Below are positions 1-5,742 of a DNA stretch of 5,848 nucleotides, piece after piece (position 1 is the stretch's first letter; every line of letters starts with the position of its first letter). The stretch is from an uncultured Clostridia bacterium (GTDB lineage: Bacteria; Bacillota; Clostridia; UBA1381), in contig CAKSGP010000105.1 in NCBI GenBank assembly GCA_934454745.1, positions 1 through 5,848 on the forward strand, given 5' to 3'. The translations under genes and the position numbers were made by a program. The notes under the pieces are model-generated. The model was not told the DNA's origin, ran no database searches, and saw only the letters and a list, made by a program, of their open reading frames with translations.

Positions 1-882
1 AAGAACATCATAACTTGCAGAACTTTTTATCTGTTCAAGTTTATCGTCATATTCTTGATTTATTTCTCTCACTACAACAGGCATAGACATTCCGTTACCG
101 GAGTCTTCTCCTGAAAAGAAAATACCATAGACGGAGCCGGCTATAAGTCCGACAAGGCATAGTAAAATCACAACAACAACCGCAACCCATCCGCCTGCAA
201 TAATAGCAGACACCAAACTTTTAGCTGCCGCAATAATCGCCTTCACCGCTGCAACAGTCGCTTTAGCTGCCGCCTTTACAGTTGCCGCAGTAGCTTTGGC
301 TGTGGCTTTGACGGCTTGTGCTGCTTTTTGTGATGCCTTAGCCGTAGCTTGTGCTGTTTTCTGTGTAGTCTTTGCTGTCTGCCTACTTGTCTTAATAGCT
401 GTTTTTGCAGTATGCTCAGCAGTTTTTACAGATTTTTGAGCCGTCTTAGTCGCTTCTTTTCCGGCAAACTTTATGTTCTTTTTTCCGGCAGAAGCAACCG
501 ACTGTTTGATTGCTTTTTCGGAAGTATCAACAGTTTTGATTGCTGTACTTGACGATTGTTTTCGTAAAGTCCGCTCAGTTCTCTGCTGCTTAAAACGCTG
601 AATACCGTCTTTTACCTTATCGTAATTCTCTTTTGTGCCTTTTAGACTTTTTCGACCTTCCTTGTCAAAAAGATATGCACCGTCGTGAGTAATTTCATCA
701 ATGCCTCTTTCGATTTTCTCATCGGCATATTCTTCGGGAGAATTACTGTCTGTTCTTACGGCATTTTCAGCTTTCTCTTTTGAAGCAATATATGTTTGTT
801 TCATTCTTTGCGTTGCGACGGAAGCCTTATCAATAGCCTTTATTGTTCCTTTTTTCTTGTCTTTCGTCTTAATATCAGCCAT
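1..882 (-). CDS. CD1108-family mobile element protein, N-terminal part (C-terminus beyond window)
   Basis: The reading frame is open from ATG at 882 to the window edge (294 codons, no stop). The start has a good Shine-Dalgarno site, AAAGGAG, 7 nt upstream, overlapping the end of the preceding gene. In order there is a charged N-terminal region (about residues 1-110), a low-complexity stretch of Lys/Ala/Thr/Gln (about 112-222) with repeats such as TAKT and KAAAKA, a hydrophobic membrane segment (about 232-256, beginning GGWVAVVVV), and then FFSGEDSGNGM and the start of an extracellular region. This layout matches the CD1108-type proteins of Clostridia conjugative elements. Known members continue into a wall-hydrolase domain (NlpC/P60, CHAP or lysozyme-like) that opens peptidoglycan for the transfer channel. 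That domain is not visible here, so the enzymatic role is inferred from the family. It is the last gene seen in the operon. Confidence 0.82.
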   Translation of the reverse strand, partial: MADIKTKDKKKGTIKAIDKASVATQRMKQTYIASKEKAENAVRTDSNSPEEYADEKIERGIDEITHDGAYLFDKEGRKSLKGTKENYDKVKDGIQRFKQQRTERTLRKQSSSTAIKTVDTSEKAIKQSVASAGKKNIKFAGKEATKTAQKSVKTAEHTAKTAIKTSRQTAKTTQKTAQATAKASQKAAQAVKATAKATAATVKAAAKATVAAVKAIIAAAKSLVSAIIAGGWVAVVVVILLCLVGLIAGSVYGIFFSGEDSGNGMSMPVVVREINQEYDDKLEQIKSSASYDVL

Positions 883-896
883 ACAAAATCTCCTTT

Positions 897-1391
897 CTAA
901 GCAGGCTGAATAACTCTTTTGAATTTGGTATTGCTTTCGTCAATAAACTTGTTTATCAGCCTGCTTTCCACCTTTGTTTCGGGATATGCCGTAATGGTAA
1001 TTGTTTTTGCACTCCAGTTCAGAGTGTAACTGTCGGTTGCAACATTGGTTATATGGTGTTTTGCAAGAAAATCTCTCAATCTTTTCATTTCGTCAAGGTC
1101 ATCGGACATAATCAAATTTACATAGGTTCTGTCTTTTGACAATTTCTCATTAACAAAACAGGCGAGAGAACACCCTATACCACCGGCAACGGCAACAACA
1201 AGCATAGCCAGTTCATTATCAGCCGAAACAACACGCTTTGTTATCCAAAAATAAATGAAGTCGGATAAGACAACCGCAACACCTGCAAGTATCCATCGAC
1301 TTCGCTGTACCATTATTGTTTTTGTTGTATTTAATGCGTTATCTACTACCTTAGCTATAAACAACGCAAAGAAATATAGAATACTACCCAT
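897..1391 (-). CDS. Small membrane protein resembling UPF0316 (DUF5698/DUF2179-like)
   Basis: A 164-residue protein with two or three hydrophobic segments in its N-terminal half (about 3-16, 33-50 and 60-80), followed by a soluble C-terminal half of about 80 residues with an alternating strand/helix pattern. Hydrophobic segments followed by a compact cytoplasmic domain, plus local similarity around KTIMVQRSRW and GGIGCSLACFVNEKL, recall UPF0316 membrane proteins, whose function is unknown. I chose ATG at 1391. AGGAGG lies 12 nt upstream, the same spacing as in the VirB4 gene. A TTG two codons earlier (1397) is only 6 nt from the same site and cannot be excluded. It lies between the sortase and CD1108-like genes with short gaps, so it is probably co-transcribed. 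A role in transfer is suggested only by position. Confidence 0.7.
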   Translation of the reverse strand: MGSILYFFALFIAKVVDNALNTTKTIMVQRSRWILAGVAVVLSDFIYFWITKRVVSADNELAMLVVAVAGGIGCSLACFVNEKLSKDRTYVNLIMSDDLDEMKRLRDFLAKHHITNVATDSYTLNWSAKTITITAYPETKVESRLINKFIDESNTKFKRVIQPA

Positions 1392-1415
1392 ACACAATTA
1401 ACTCCTCCTATCCGG

Positions 1416-2186
1416 TTATTCCTTTACAAGTCTTGCCACAACAACAAATCTGCCGTTAGTCCGTGAGTATTCGCAGGTGGAAAGAGTAATTAACTTATCC
1501 CCGTATTCAGCATTAAGTCCCGTATCATACAAAGAAAGTTCTTTGCACTTACCGATATACGCATTAAATTCTTCTGCCGTTTCTGCATTGACAAACTGAT
1601 AATACTTAAAGCTGTCGGCATTGTCTGTATATACTACCGTCTTAAATGCTGCTATAACCTCATAGTTCTGCTTATCGATAAGCGTATCAAAGGCAATATA
1701 TTTATGACTTTCCCAAAACTCTTTACTTTTGTATTTTGTAAGAGCAGAGAACATCGAGCCGTCGTTCATATTGTGACCGTAGATAACAATGTTGTCGCTT
1801 GGCTGTTCCATATCGCAGTTTTCCTGAACATAAGGACAACCGTAATTGGTGTACTTCTTATCAAAACCGTGTTTCAAATAAAAATTAGGATTGTCCTTTG
1901 ACTGCATAACCGGATAATTGATTTTGGTGTCATCAATTTTTATCCATCCGACCATATCGTTGTTTTCAAGGTAAAGTTCTTGATATTCAGGTATAAAGGT
2001 TTTATCACCTGAATAATTCATAACTTCACTTGTGCCATCGGGCGTTTTATCTACGATTTCAGCCAAGCTATCATAAATCTTCGCTTGTTTGTGAGAGTCG
2101 TAGTAGTGCTTAATTAAAAAGCCGGTGCTTACTGTAAGTAAAAGGCTAAAAGCACAGATAACAGCAATATATATTTTCTTGTTCAT
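1416..2186 (-). CDS. srtB: Class B sortase
   Basis: A 256-residue membrane-anchored cysteine transpeptidase, which would attach a sorting-signal protein to the cell wall on the outer face of the membrane. One N-terminal membrane segment (about residues 5-25) acts as uncleaved anchor. The catalytic domain has all three active-site residues: His138 in YGHNM, Cys238 in TLSTC and Arg246 in NGRF. The insertion between His and Cys and the overall length fit class B rather than class A or C. The start is ATG at 2186, because AAAGGA lies 8-9 nt upstream; the in-frame ATG at 2204 overlaps that site and is unlikely. It begins 34 bp after the VirB4 stop. Sortases of this class are common in conjugation modules of Clostridia elements. 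No LPXTG-like or NPQTN-like substrate is visible in this window, so its target is unknown. Confidence 0.9.
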   Translation of the reverse strand: MNKKIYIAVICAFSLLLTVSTGFLIKHYYDSHKQAKIYDSLAEIVDKTPDGTSEVMNYSGDKTFIPEYQELYLENNDMVGWIKIDDTKINYPVMQSKDNPNFYLKHGFDKKYTNYGCPYVQENCDMEQPSDNIVIYGHNMNDGSMFSALTKYKSKEFWESHKYIAFDTLIDKQNYEVIAAFKTVVYTDNADSFKYYQFVNAETAEEFNAYIGKCKELSLYDTGLNAEYGDKLITLSTCEYSRTNGRFVVVARLVKE

Positions 2187-2220
2187 AGTTAATTGTCCTT
2201 TCATAATAAATGGGCAAGGG

Positions 2221-4554
2221 TTATACACCCTCGCCCGGTTTCGTTGTCATTAGCTTATAAAGTTTCGTGTTTTTAGGGAACTTGTTTGCAAACGGCACAA
2301 GAGAGCTGCCAACTTTAATAAGTCCGTGTCCTGCGTCAACATTGGTAATATACGAAAGCTGTCGGTCAGAAATATTAAGAAGTTTTGCAAGTTCAATTCT
2401 ATCGGTAGAAGCCTGATTGAGCATAATCAAGAATTCGCTGTTTGCAAGCATTGTTCTTGCCGTATGGCTCTGTAAAAGGTCATCTACATTCTGCGTAATG
2501 CCGGTAGCATAAGCACCGTATTTTCTTACACGCTTCCAAAGAGTAAACAGGAAGTTTGCGGAATATTCGTGCTGGAATAAAAGATAGATTTCATCAATGA
2601 AGATAAATGTCTGCTTGCCCTTTGCTCTGTTCTGTGTAATGCGGTTCAAAATACTGTCGAGAACGACAAGCATACCGATAGGCATAAGCTGTTTACCAAG
2701 GTCAAGAATGTCATAGCAAATAAGACGATTATTCGTATCTACATTCGTTGGCTTTGCAAAAGTGTTAAGAGAACCATTTGTAAACAACTCAATGGCAAGA
2801 GCAATTTCTTTTGCCTCCGGCTCATCCTGTTTCAAAAGTTCTGCACGGAAGTCTTGCAAGGTCGGAACTGTACCTGTATATCCTCTTTGCTGATATTCAC
2901 GATATACGCTTGCAGTACAACGGTCAATAATAGACTTCTGCTTTGCTCCGAGATTTGTTCCGCCTATAAGTTGCTCACAAAGTGACATAATGAACTCAGA
3001 TTTGAGAATTACCGGGTTTGCTCCGTCTCCGTATTCCTTGTTCATATCCATTGCATTGATATGGCTCTGAGAAGTAGCGGATATATTGATAATCTCGCCG
3101 CCAAGAGCCTTGACAAGCTGCGAATACTCACGCTCAGGGTCAATTATAATTACATCCGCATTAGAGGAAAGAATGATATTTTCTATCTCGCCCTTAGCCG
3201 CAAAAGACTTACCACCGCCGGATACACCGAGAATAAAGGAGTTGCCGTTAAGCAGCTGCCTACGGTCTGCAATAATCATATTTTTGCTGATAACATTCTG
3301 TCCGTAGTAAATTCCGTTTTCGTGGTAAATATCCTGTACCTTAAACGGCATAAAGACCGCAAGGCTCTCTGTGGTTAAGGTTCTGAATGCATCTATTTTT
3401 CGTGTTCCAAACGGCATTGCAGTATTTAAGCCGTCCAACTGCTGATATTTAAGAATGGCAAGCTGGCACAAATTCTGTCTTGCAACGGTAAGCAATGCTT
3501 CAGTATCGTTATCCAGTTGTTTTTTACTATCCGCAGTATGAACCAATGTGAGTACAGCGAACATCATTCGCTGATCACGAGTAGTAAGGTCATCAAGAAA
3601 TTCTTTTATTTCTTTCTTCTGTTGTTCCATATCATAAGGAACTGTGGCAGAAAAGTTGTTATTTACATTCTGCTTTCTCTGCCAGTTGGTAATATTGGTT
3701 TCAACACCGAGAAGTCGGCTCTCAGCTTCTCTTACTGCCTCATCTGTTGGAACGGGTACAATGTCAATAGACATCATAAGGTTGCGGTTCATATCCGTAA
3801 GTTCGGTAATCATATCATCCTTAATATATGAAGCGTATTCTCTGAGGAAAAGCACTCGACCGTAACGGTCGCCTATCTTAAAATAGTCCTTTTCAAACTC
3901 CAAAGAATCGGGACAAACATAGTCCTTGAAATCGTGTCCCTTTTTGCGGGTTTCTTTAATATTGAAGTGATATGAAGTTTCCTCTCCGACTCTGTAAAAA
4001 TCGTGAACGATGCGAAGTCGCTCGTCTGTTTCAAGCTCAACACATTTACTGCCCAGTCTTGCAAAGTGTGCAATCAAGTCAGCGCCCACACGGGCAAAAT
4101 ATGTTCTTGCATCCTCCACATTCTTTTTATTGATAGAGATAGTGACATACTTATCCTGAACGGTGGCATTGGCACCGGTAGCCTTATCAAGAAGCATTTT
4201 GTTATATTCTTCTCGATACATATCCAGTTTATCTCCGGCTTCGGGAATAAGTATAGTCTTTTCAAAGTCCAAACGGTTTAGCCGTCTGTTATTGATAGTG
4301 AGTTTTGTTGTAGCACCGCTATCCAAAGAGTTAAGCAGTTCGGAATATTCAAGGAACATAGCTTCCTTGTCTTCACGACTCGCAACGGCATAGTTAATAT
4401 CCGTAAATTTAAAGGTCTTTGAATATTTATCTCTGCCAACTCTGAAAATGCCGTCATCATAGATAGCGTAAATGGGAATACAATCCTGCACTCCCTTTGG
4501 CACTACAAACTTTTCTTTATCCTGCTTGAACAGGTTTGAAAGTGTTTTAATCAT
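2221..4554 (-). CDS. virB4: VirB4-family conjugation ATPase
   Basis: A 777-residue cytoplasmic AAA+ ATPase that powers assembly of, and transport through, the type IV secretion channel at the inner face of the membrane. The Walker A motif GVSGGGKSF is at residues 443-451 (Lys449). The Walker B motif FIFIDE is at about 650-655 (Asp654, Glu655), followed by conserved-looking RVRKYG and TGITQNVDDLL segments typical of the VirB4/TraC C-terminal domain. The N-terminal half is the less conserved VirB4 region. Length is normal for the family and the frame is intact. I chose ATG at 4554: AAGGAGG lies about 12 nt upstream, and the longer TTG-initiated frame to 4587 has no site of its own. The start overlaps the end of the PrgI gene by 8 nt, implying translational coupling. 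This is CD1110-like in Clostridioides elements, by family recollection. Confidence 0.95.
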   Translation of the reverse strand: MIKTLSNLFKQDKEKFVVPKGVQDCIPIYAIYDDGIFRVGRDKYSKTFKFTDINYAVASREDKEAMFLEYSELLNSLDSGATTKLTINNRRLNRLDFEKTILIPEAGDKLDMYREEYNKMLLDKATGANATVQDKYVTISINKKNVEDARTYFARVGADLIAHFARLGSKCVELETDERLRIVHDFYRVGEETSYHFNIKETRKKGHDFKDYVCPDSLEFEKDYFKIGDRYGRVLFLREYASYIKDDMITELTDMNRNLMMSIDIVPVPTDEAVREAESRLLGVETNITNWQRKQNVNNNFSATVPYDMEQQKKEIKEFLDDLTTRDQRMMFAVLTLVHTADSKKQLDNDTEALLTVARQNLCQLAILKYQQLDGLNTAMPFGTRKIDAFRTLTTESLAVFMPFKVQDIYHENGIYYGQNVISKNMIIADRRQLLNGNSFILGVSGGGKSFAAKGEIENIILSSNADVIIIDPEREYSQLVKALGGEIINISATSQSHINAMDMNKEYGDGANPVILKSEFIMSLCEQLIGGTNLGAKQKSIIDRCTASVYREYQQRGYTGTVPTLQDFRAELLKQDEPEAKEIALAIELFTNGSLNTFAKPTNVDTNNRLICYDILDLGKQLMPIGMLVVLDSILNRITQNRAKGKQTFIFIDEIYLLFQHEYSANFLFTLWKRVRKYGAYATGITQNVDDLLQSHTARTMLANSEFLIMLNQASTDRIELAKLLNISDRQLSYITNVDAGHGLIKVGSSLVPFANKFPKNTKLYKLMTTKPGEGV

Positions 4555-4912
4555 TGTTCTTATATGCCTCCTTCTGTTTATTTTCAATAATTGGTTTCAT
4601 CAGTTCGTAGTAAGTATTAGTGGAATGAAAGACGAGTTTCTTAGGCATAAGAAATTCTGACTTAATAAAAGCCCATAAAAACTTTTCAGCGGTCATTCCG
4701 TTGTATTTCACAAAACCGAGAGCTGCAAAGGGTGCTGCTCCCAATATACAAACCCACGATACTGTTTCTGTTCCTAAATGCGGTTTCAACAGGAAATACA
4801 ATCCTACCGCAACACCGCAGGCAAGGACAGAAAAAATGAACTGTCTTAACGACAGTCCAAAGAACATTGACTCTGTGTAATTTCGTATTTCTCGGTTAAT
4901 TTTAACTTCCAT
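4547..4912 (-). CDS. PrgI-family inner-membrane T4SS protein
   Basis: A 121-residue protein with two adjacent membrane segments (about residues 24-42 and 50-68) flanked by a short N-terminal EVKINREIRNYTE motif and a soluble C-terminal tail. PrgI-like proteins have this layout and sit directly upstream of the VirB4 ATPase, where they serve as a small (VirB3-like) membrane component of the Gram-positive conjugation channel. The start is ATG at 4912, with AAAGGA about 7 nt upstream. A 20-codon upstream extension to 4972 would translate the terminator-like hairpin and lacks its own ribosome site, so I discarded it. The stop overlaps the VirB4 start by 8 nt. Family membership is clear from pattern and context; the exact role in channel assembly is known mainly by analogy. 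Confidence 0.88.
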   Translation of the reverse strand: MEVKINREIRNYTESMFFGLSLRQFIFSVLACGVAVGLYFLLKPHLGTETVSWVCILGAAPFAALGFVKYNGMTAEKFLWAFIKSEFLMPKKLVFHSTNTYYELMKPIIENKQKEAYKNND

Positions 4913-4936
4913 AATAATCCTTTCTTGCAAAAAGAA

Positions 4937-4964
4937 AAACATCAACCATTTCTGATTGATGTTT
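4937..4964 (-). terminator. Weak intrinsic terminator or attenuator
   Basis: There is a perfect 9-bp inverted repeat (4937-4945 with 4956-4964) with a 10-nt loop. On the minus strand it is followed at once by a T-rich run, so the 3' side reads TTGATGTTTTTCTTTTTG. It starts 23 nt past the stop of the small gene and ends 24 nt before the PrgI start. Position and T-tail fit an intrinsic terminator. The stem is AT-rich (2 GC pairs of 9), so substantial read-through into the transfer genes is likely. It may act as an attenuator separating the small-gene cassette from the conjugation operon. Confidence 0.6.
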
Positions 4965-4986
4965 CCACTCAAAGCATATTCAGTTT

Positions 4987-5196
4987 TTAATCAAATTCAT
5001 ACGGACCTTTGCTAAAACACATCCAATCCAAATCAGCAACATAATCAGGATATTCTTTACCCTTTTGTTTCTTAATTTGTTTTTGGTTTGTTACTTTGGC
5101 TTTGTATGCTTTGTTGTTAGGATTATGCTGATTTGCATAATCGTCTAACTGTTGTTTAGTGTGGGTTTTACCCGACACGCCCTTGTTTCGAGCCAT
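4987..5196 (-). CDS. Small conserved-looking protein of unknown function (YANQHNPNNKAY motif)
   Basis: A 69-residue soluble protein with ATG at 5196 and a near-perfect Shine-Dalgarno site, AAAGGAGGT, 7 nt upstream. It begins MARNKGVSGKTHTKQQLDDY, followed by ANQHNPNNKAYKAKV, a strongly basic middle (KQIKKQKGK), and an acidic/aromatic tail with DYVADLDWMC and a final PYEFD. There is no membrane segment or signal peptide. The Asn/Pro-rich NPNNKAY motif resembles small hypothetical proteins I associate with Firmicute phages and mobile elements, but I cannot assign a family. It has its own promoter, long structured leader and downstream terminator-like hairpin. It interrupts the usual adjacency of the TrbL-like and PrgI genes, which suggests an accessory or regulatory insertion. 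The basic centre would allow nucleic-acid binding, but nothing shows it directly. Confidence 0.75.
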   Translation of the reverse strand: MARNKGVSGKTHTKQQLDDYANQHNPNNKAYKAKVTNQKQIKKQKGKEYPDYVADLDWMCFSKGPYEFD

Positions 5197-5282
5197 AGCG
5201 TTTACCTCCTTTCTTCGTAGCAGTTTTTATCAATGATTGCATTAACGAAACGGTCGGTTACCTAGAACCCTTTTTGAACCTT
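5197..5282 (-). other. Proximal part of small-gene leader
   Basis: Non-coding stretch between leader hairpin 2 and the ATG. It contains the ribosome binding site AAAGGAGGT (5204-5212), a GGTTACC heptamer (5256-5262) and a partly self-complementary GGTT...AACC segment (about 5257-5270 on the plus strand) with only 4-bp stems. It has no open frame worth calling and no strong hairpin that would sequester the ribosome site. Confidence 0.4.
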
Positions 5283-5316
5283 ACTACTGAAACACGAGCA
5301 ATTTTTCATCAGTAGT
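5283..5316 (-). promoter_or_regulatory. Leader hairpin 2 (8-bp stem)
   Basis: ACTACTGA (5283-5290) and TCAGTAGT (5309-5316) form a perfect 8-bp stem around an 18-nt loop, midway along the leader of the small gene. No T-run follows on either strand, so it is not a simple terminator. The minus-strand loop contains TGCTCG, which is exactly complementary to CGAGCA in the loop of hairpin 1. Confidence 0.5.
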
Positions 5317-5349
5317 GAATCTTGCAAATCATTTTTCTACGACAGGAGT

Positions 5350-5390
5350 GATTTACGCTTGATATATGCTCGCTCTATCAAATGTAAATC
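5350..5390 (-). promoter_or_regulatory. Leader hairpin 1 / operator-like interrupted palindrome
   Basis: Two 15-nt arms (5350-5364 and 5376-5390) match at 13 of 15 positions: GATTTAC and TTGATA on one side, TATCAA and GTAAATC on the other, around an 11-nt centre. It begins a few nucleotides after the predicted transcription start. It could be an operator for a dimeric repressor or a hairpin at the extreme 5' end of the leader RNA. The two mismatched positions include one that is G-U in RNA. It lacks a following T-run, so a terminator is unlikely. Confidence 0.6.
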
Positions 5391-5400
5391 AAACAAGTAT

Positions 5401-5429
5401 ATTATAGCTCAATCATCTGAAAAAATCAA
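5401..5429 (-). promoter_or_regulatory. Sigma-A-type promoter for the small-gene cassette
   Basis: On the minus strand there is TTGATT (5424-5429) as -35 box (4 of 6 to consensus), a 17-bp spacer, and a perfect TATAAT (5401-5406) as -10 box. Transcription should start near 5394, giving a 5' leader of about 198 nt before the ATG at 5196. The -35 box starts immediately below the stop codon of the TrbL-like remnant. It is the only well-formed promoter I found in the window and could also feed the transfer genes by read-through of the hairpin at 4937-4964. Confidence 0.7.
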
Positions 5430-5430
5430 A

Positions 5431-5580
5431 TTACAAGCCCATCATCTCACGAATGATACGGTCACTCATCTTGATTGCACCGACGAGAACAAGCATATTG
5501 AACACCAATTCTCCGACATAAGACCACACCTGAGTAACTGCTGCCGCATTTGCATCAACAACCGGCGGCGATTGATAATA
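5431..5580 (-). pseudogene. C-terminal remnant of a VirB6/TrbL-like conjugation protein
   Basis: About 49 codons, open from the TAA at 5581-5583 to the TAA at 5431-5433. The peptide includes VVDANAAAVTQVWSYVGELV and ends with a hydrophobic segment followed by IKMSDRIIREMMGL. A single membrane helix followed by a short charged tail, directly upstream of PrgI/VirB4, is where the C-terminus of the polytopic VirB6/TrbL-like (CD1112-type) channel protein would be. The match is from recollection and position, so the family call is moderate. There is no start codon with a ribosome site at its 5' end, and everything upstream of 5580 belongs to another gene. It is therefore a fragment, translated only if the TAA is read through or is a sequence error. 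Confidence 0.55.
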
Positions 5581-5742
5581 TTAACTTGCTTTTCCATCGC
5601 CGGGATCCCCCTGCAACAGCGTAACCTTGCTGAACGGAATATACGGATACCACAACCATTTCACTTCTTTCGGCTCAATTTCGCTTGCCTTGATAATTTC
5701 AATAGGTACGCCGACAGTCATTTCATTTTCAATCATTTTCAT
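5581..5742 (-). pseudogene. Truncated RepA/RecA-like AAA ATPase, N-terminal fragment
   Basis: 53 codons from ATG at 5742 (AAAGGAG about 11 nt upstream) to TAA at 5581-5583. The sequence contains KWLWYPYIPFSKVTLLQGDP, the characteristic entry to the ATP-binding domain of RepA/RecA-like AAA ATPases found in phages, plasmids and conjugative elements. It then reaches the Walker A motif as GDPGDGK. Where Ser/Thr is expected after the Lys there is Ala-Ser and then the stop. Family members usually exceed 250 residues, so about four fifths is missing, including Walker B, and no ATPase activity is possible. The fragment abuts the TrbL-like remnant in the same frame. Its start overlaps the end of the Cys-rich upstream gene by 14 nt. 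A longer in-frame start at 5817 lies inside that upstream gene and is unlikely. Confidence 0.75.

Noticed and set aside
349..552. Plus-strand frame of 67 codons rich in Cys, Ser and Phe
   Set aside because: It is antisense to the Lys/Ala/Thr repeat of the CD1108-like gene; its odd composition simply mirrors those codons and it has no ribosome site.
701..913. Plus-strand frame of 70 codons, hydrophobic
   Set aside because: It is antisense to the start of the CD1108-like gene and crosses its ribosome site and the end of the next gene.
1704..1901. Plus-strand frame of 65 codons
   Set aside because: It lies wholly opposite the catalytic region of the sortase, which is intact and motif-supported.
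1395..2195. 9-nt inverted repeat (CAATTAACT at 1395-1403, AGTTAATTG at 2187-2195) flanking the sortase gene
   Set aside because: It is short and AT-rich, each copy lies in a spacer between ribosome site and start codon, and there are no target duplications or further mobile-element signs.
3061..4460. Several plus- and minus-strand frames of 60-105 codons inside the VirB4 gene
   Set aside because: All overlap an unbroken VirB4 frame with correct Walker motifs; they are shadow frames without ribosome sites or recognisable content.
4555..4587. 11-codon extension of VirB4 from a TTG
   Set aside because: There is no ribosome site for it, and it would overlay the site used by ATG at 4554.
4913..4972. 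20-codon N-terminal extension of the PrgI-like protein
   Set aside because: It would run through the terminator-like hairpin and lacks a ribosome site, while ATG at 4912 has one and matches the usual family start.
5602..5609. GGGATCCC palindrome near the gene junction
   Set aside because: It encodes part of the conserved GDPGDG motif of the ATPase, so coding constraint explains it; it is not evidence of a cloning site.
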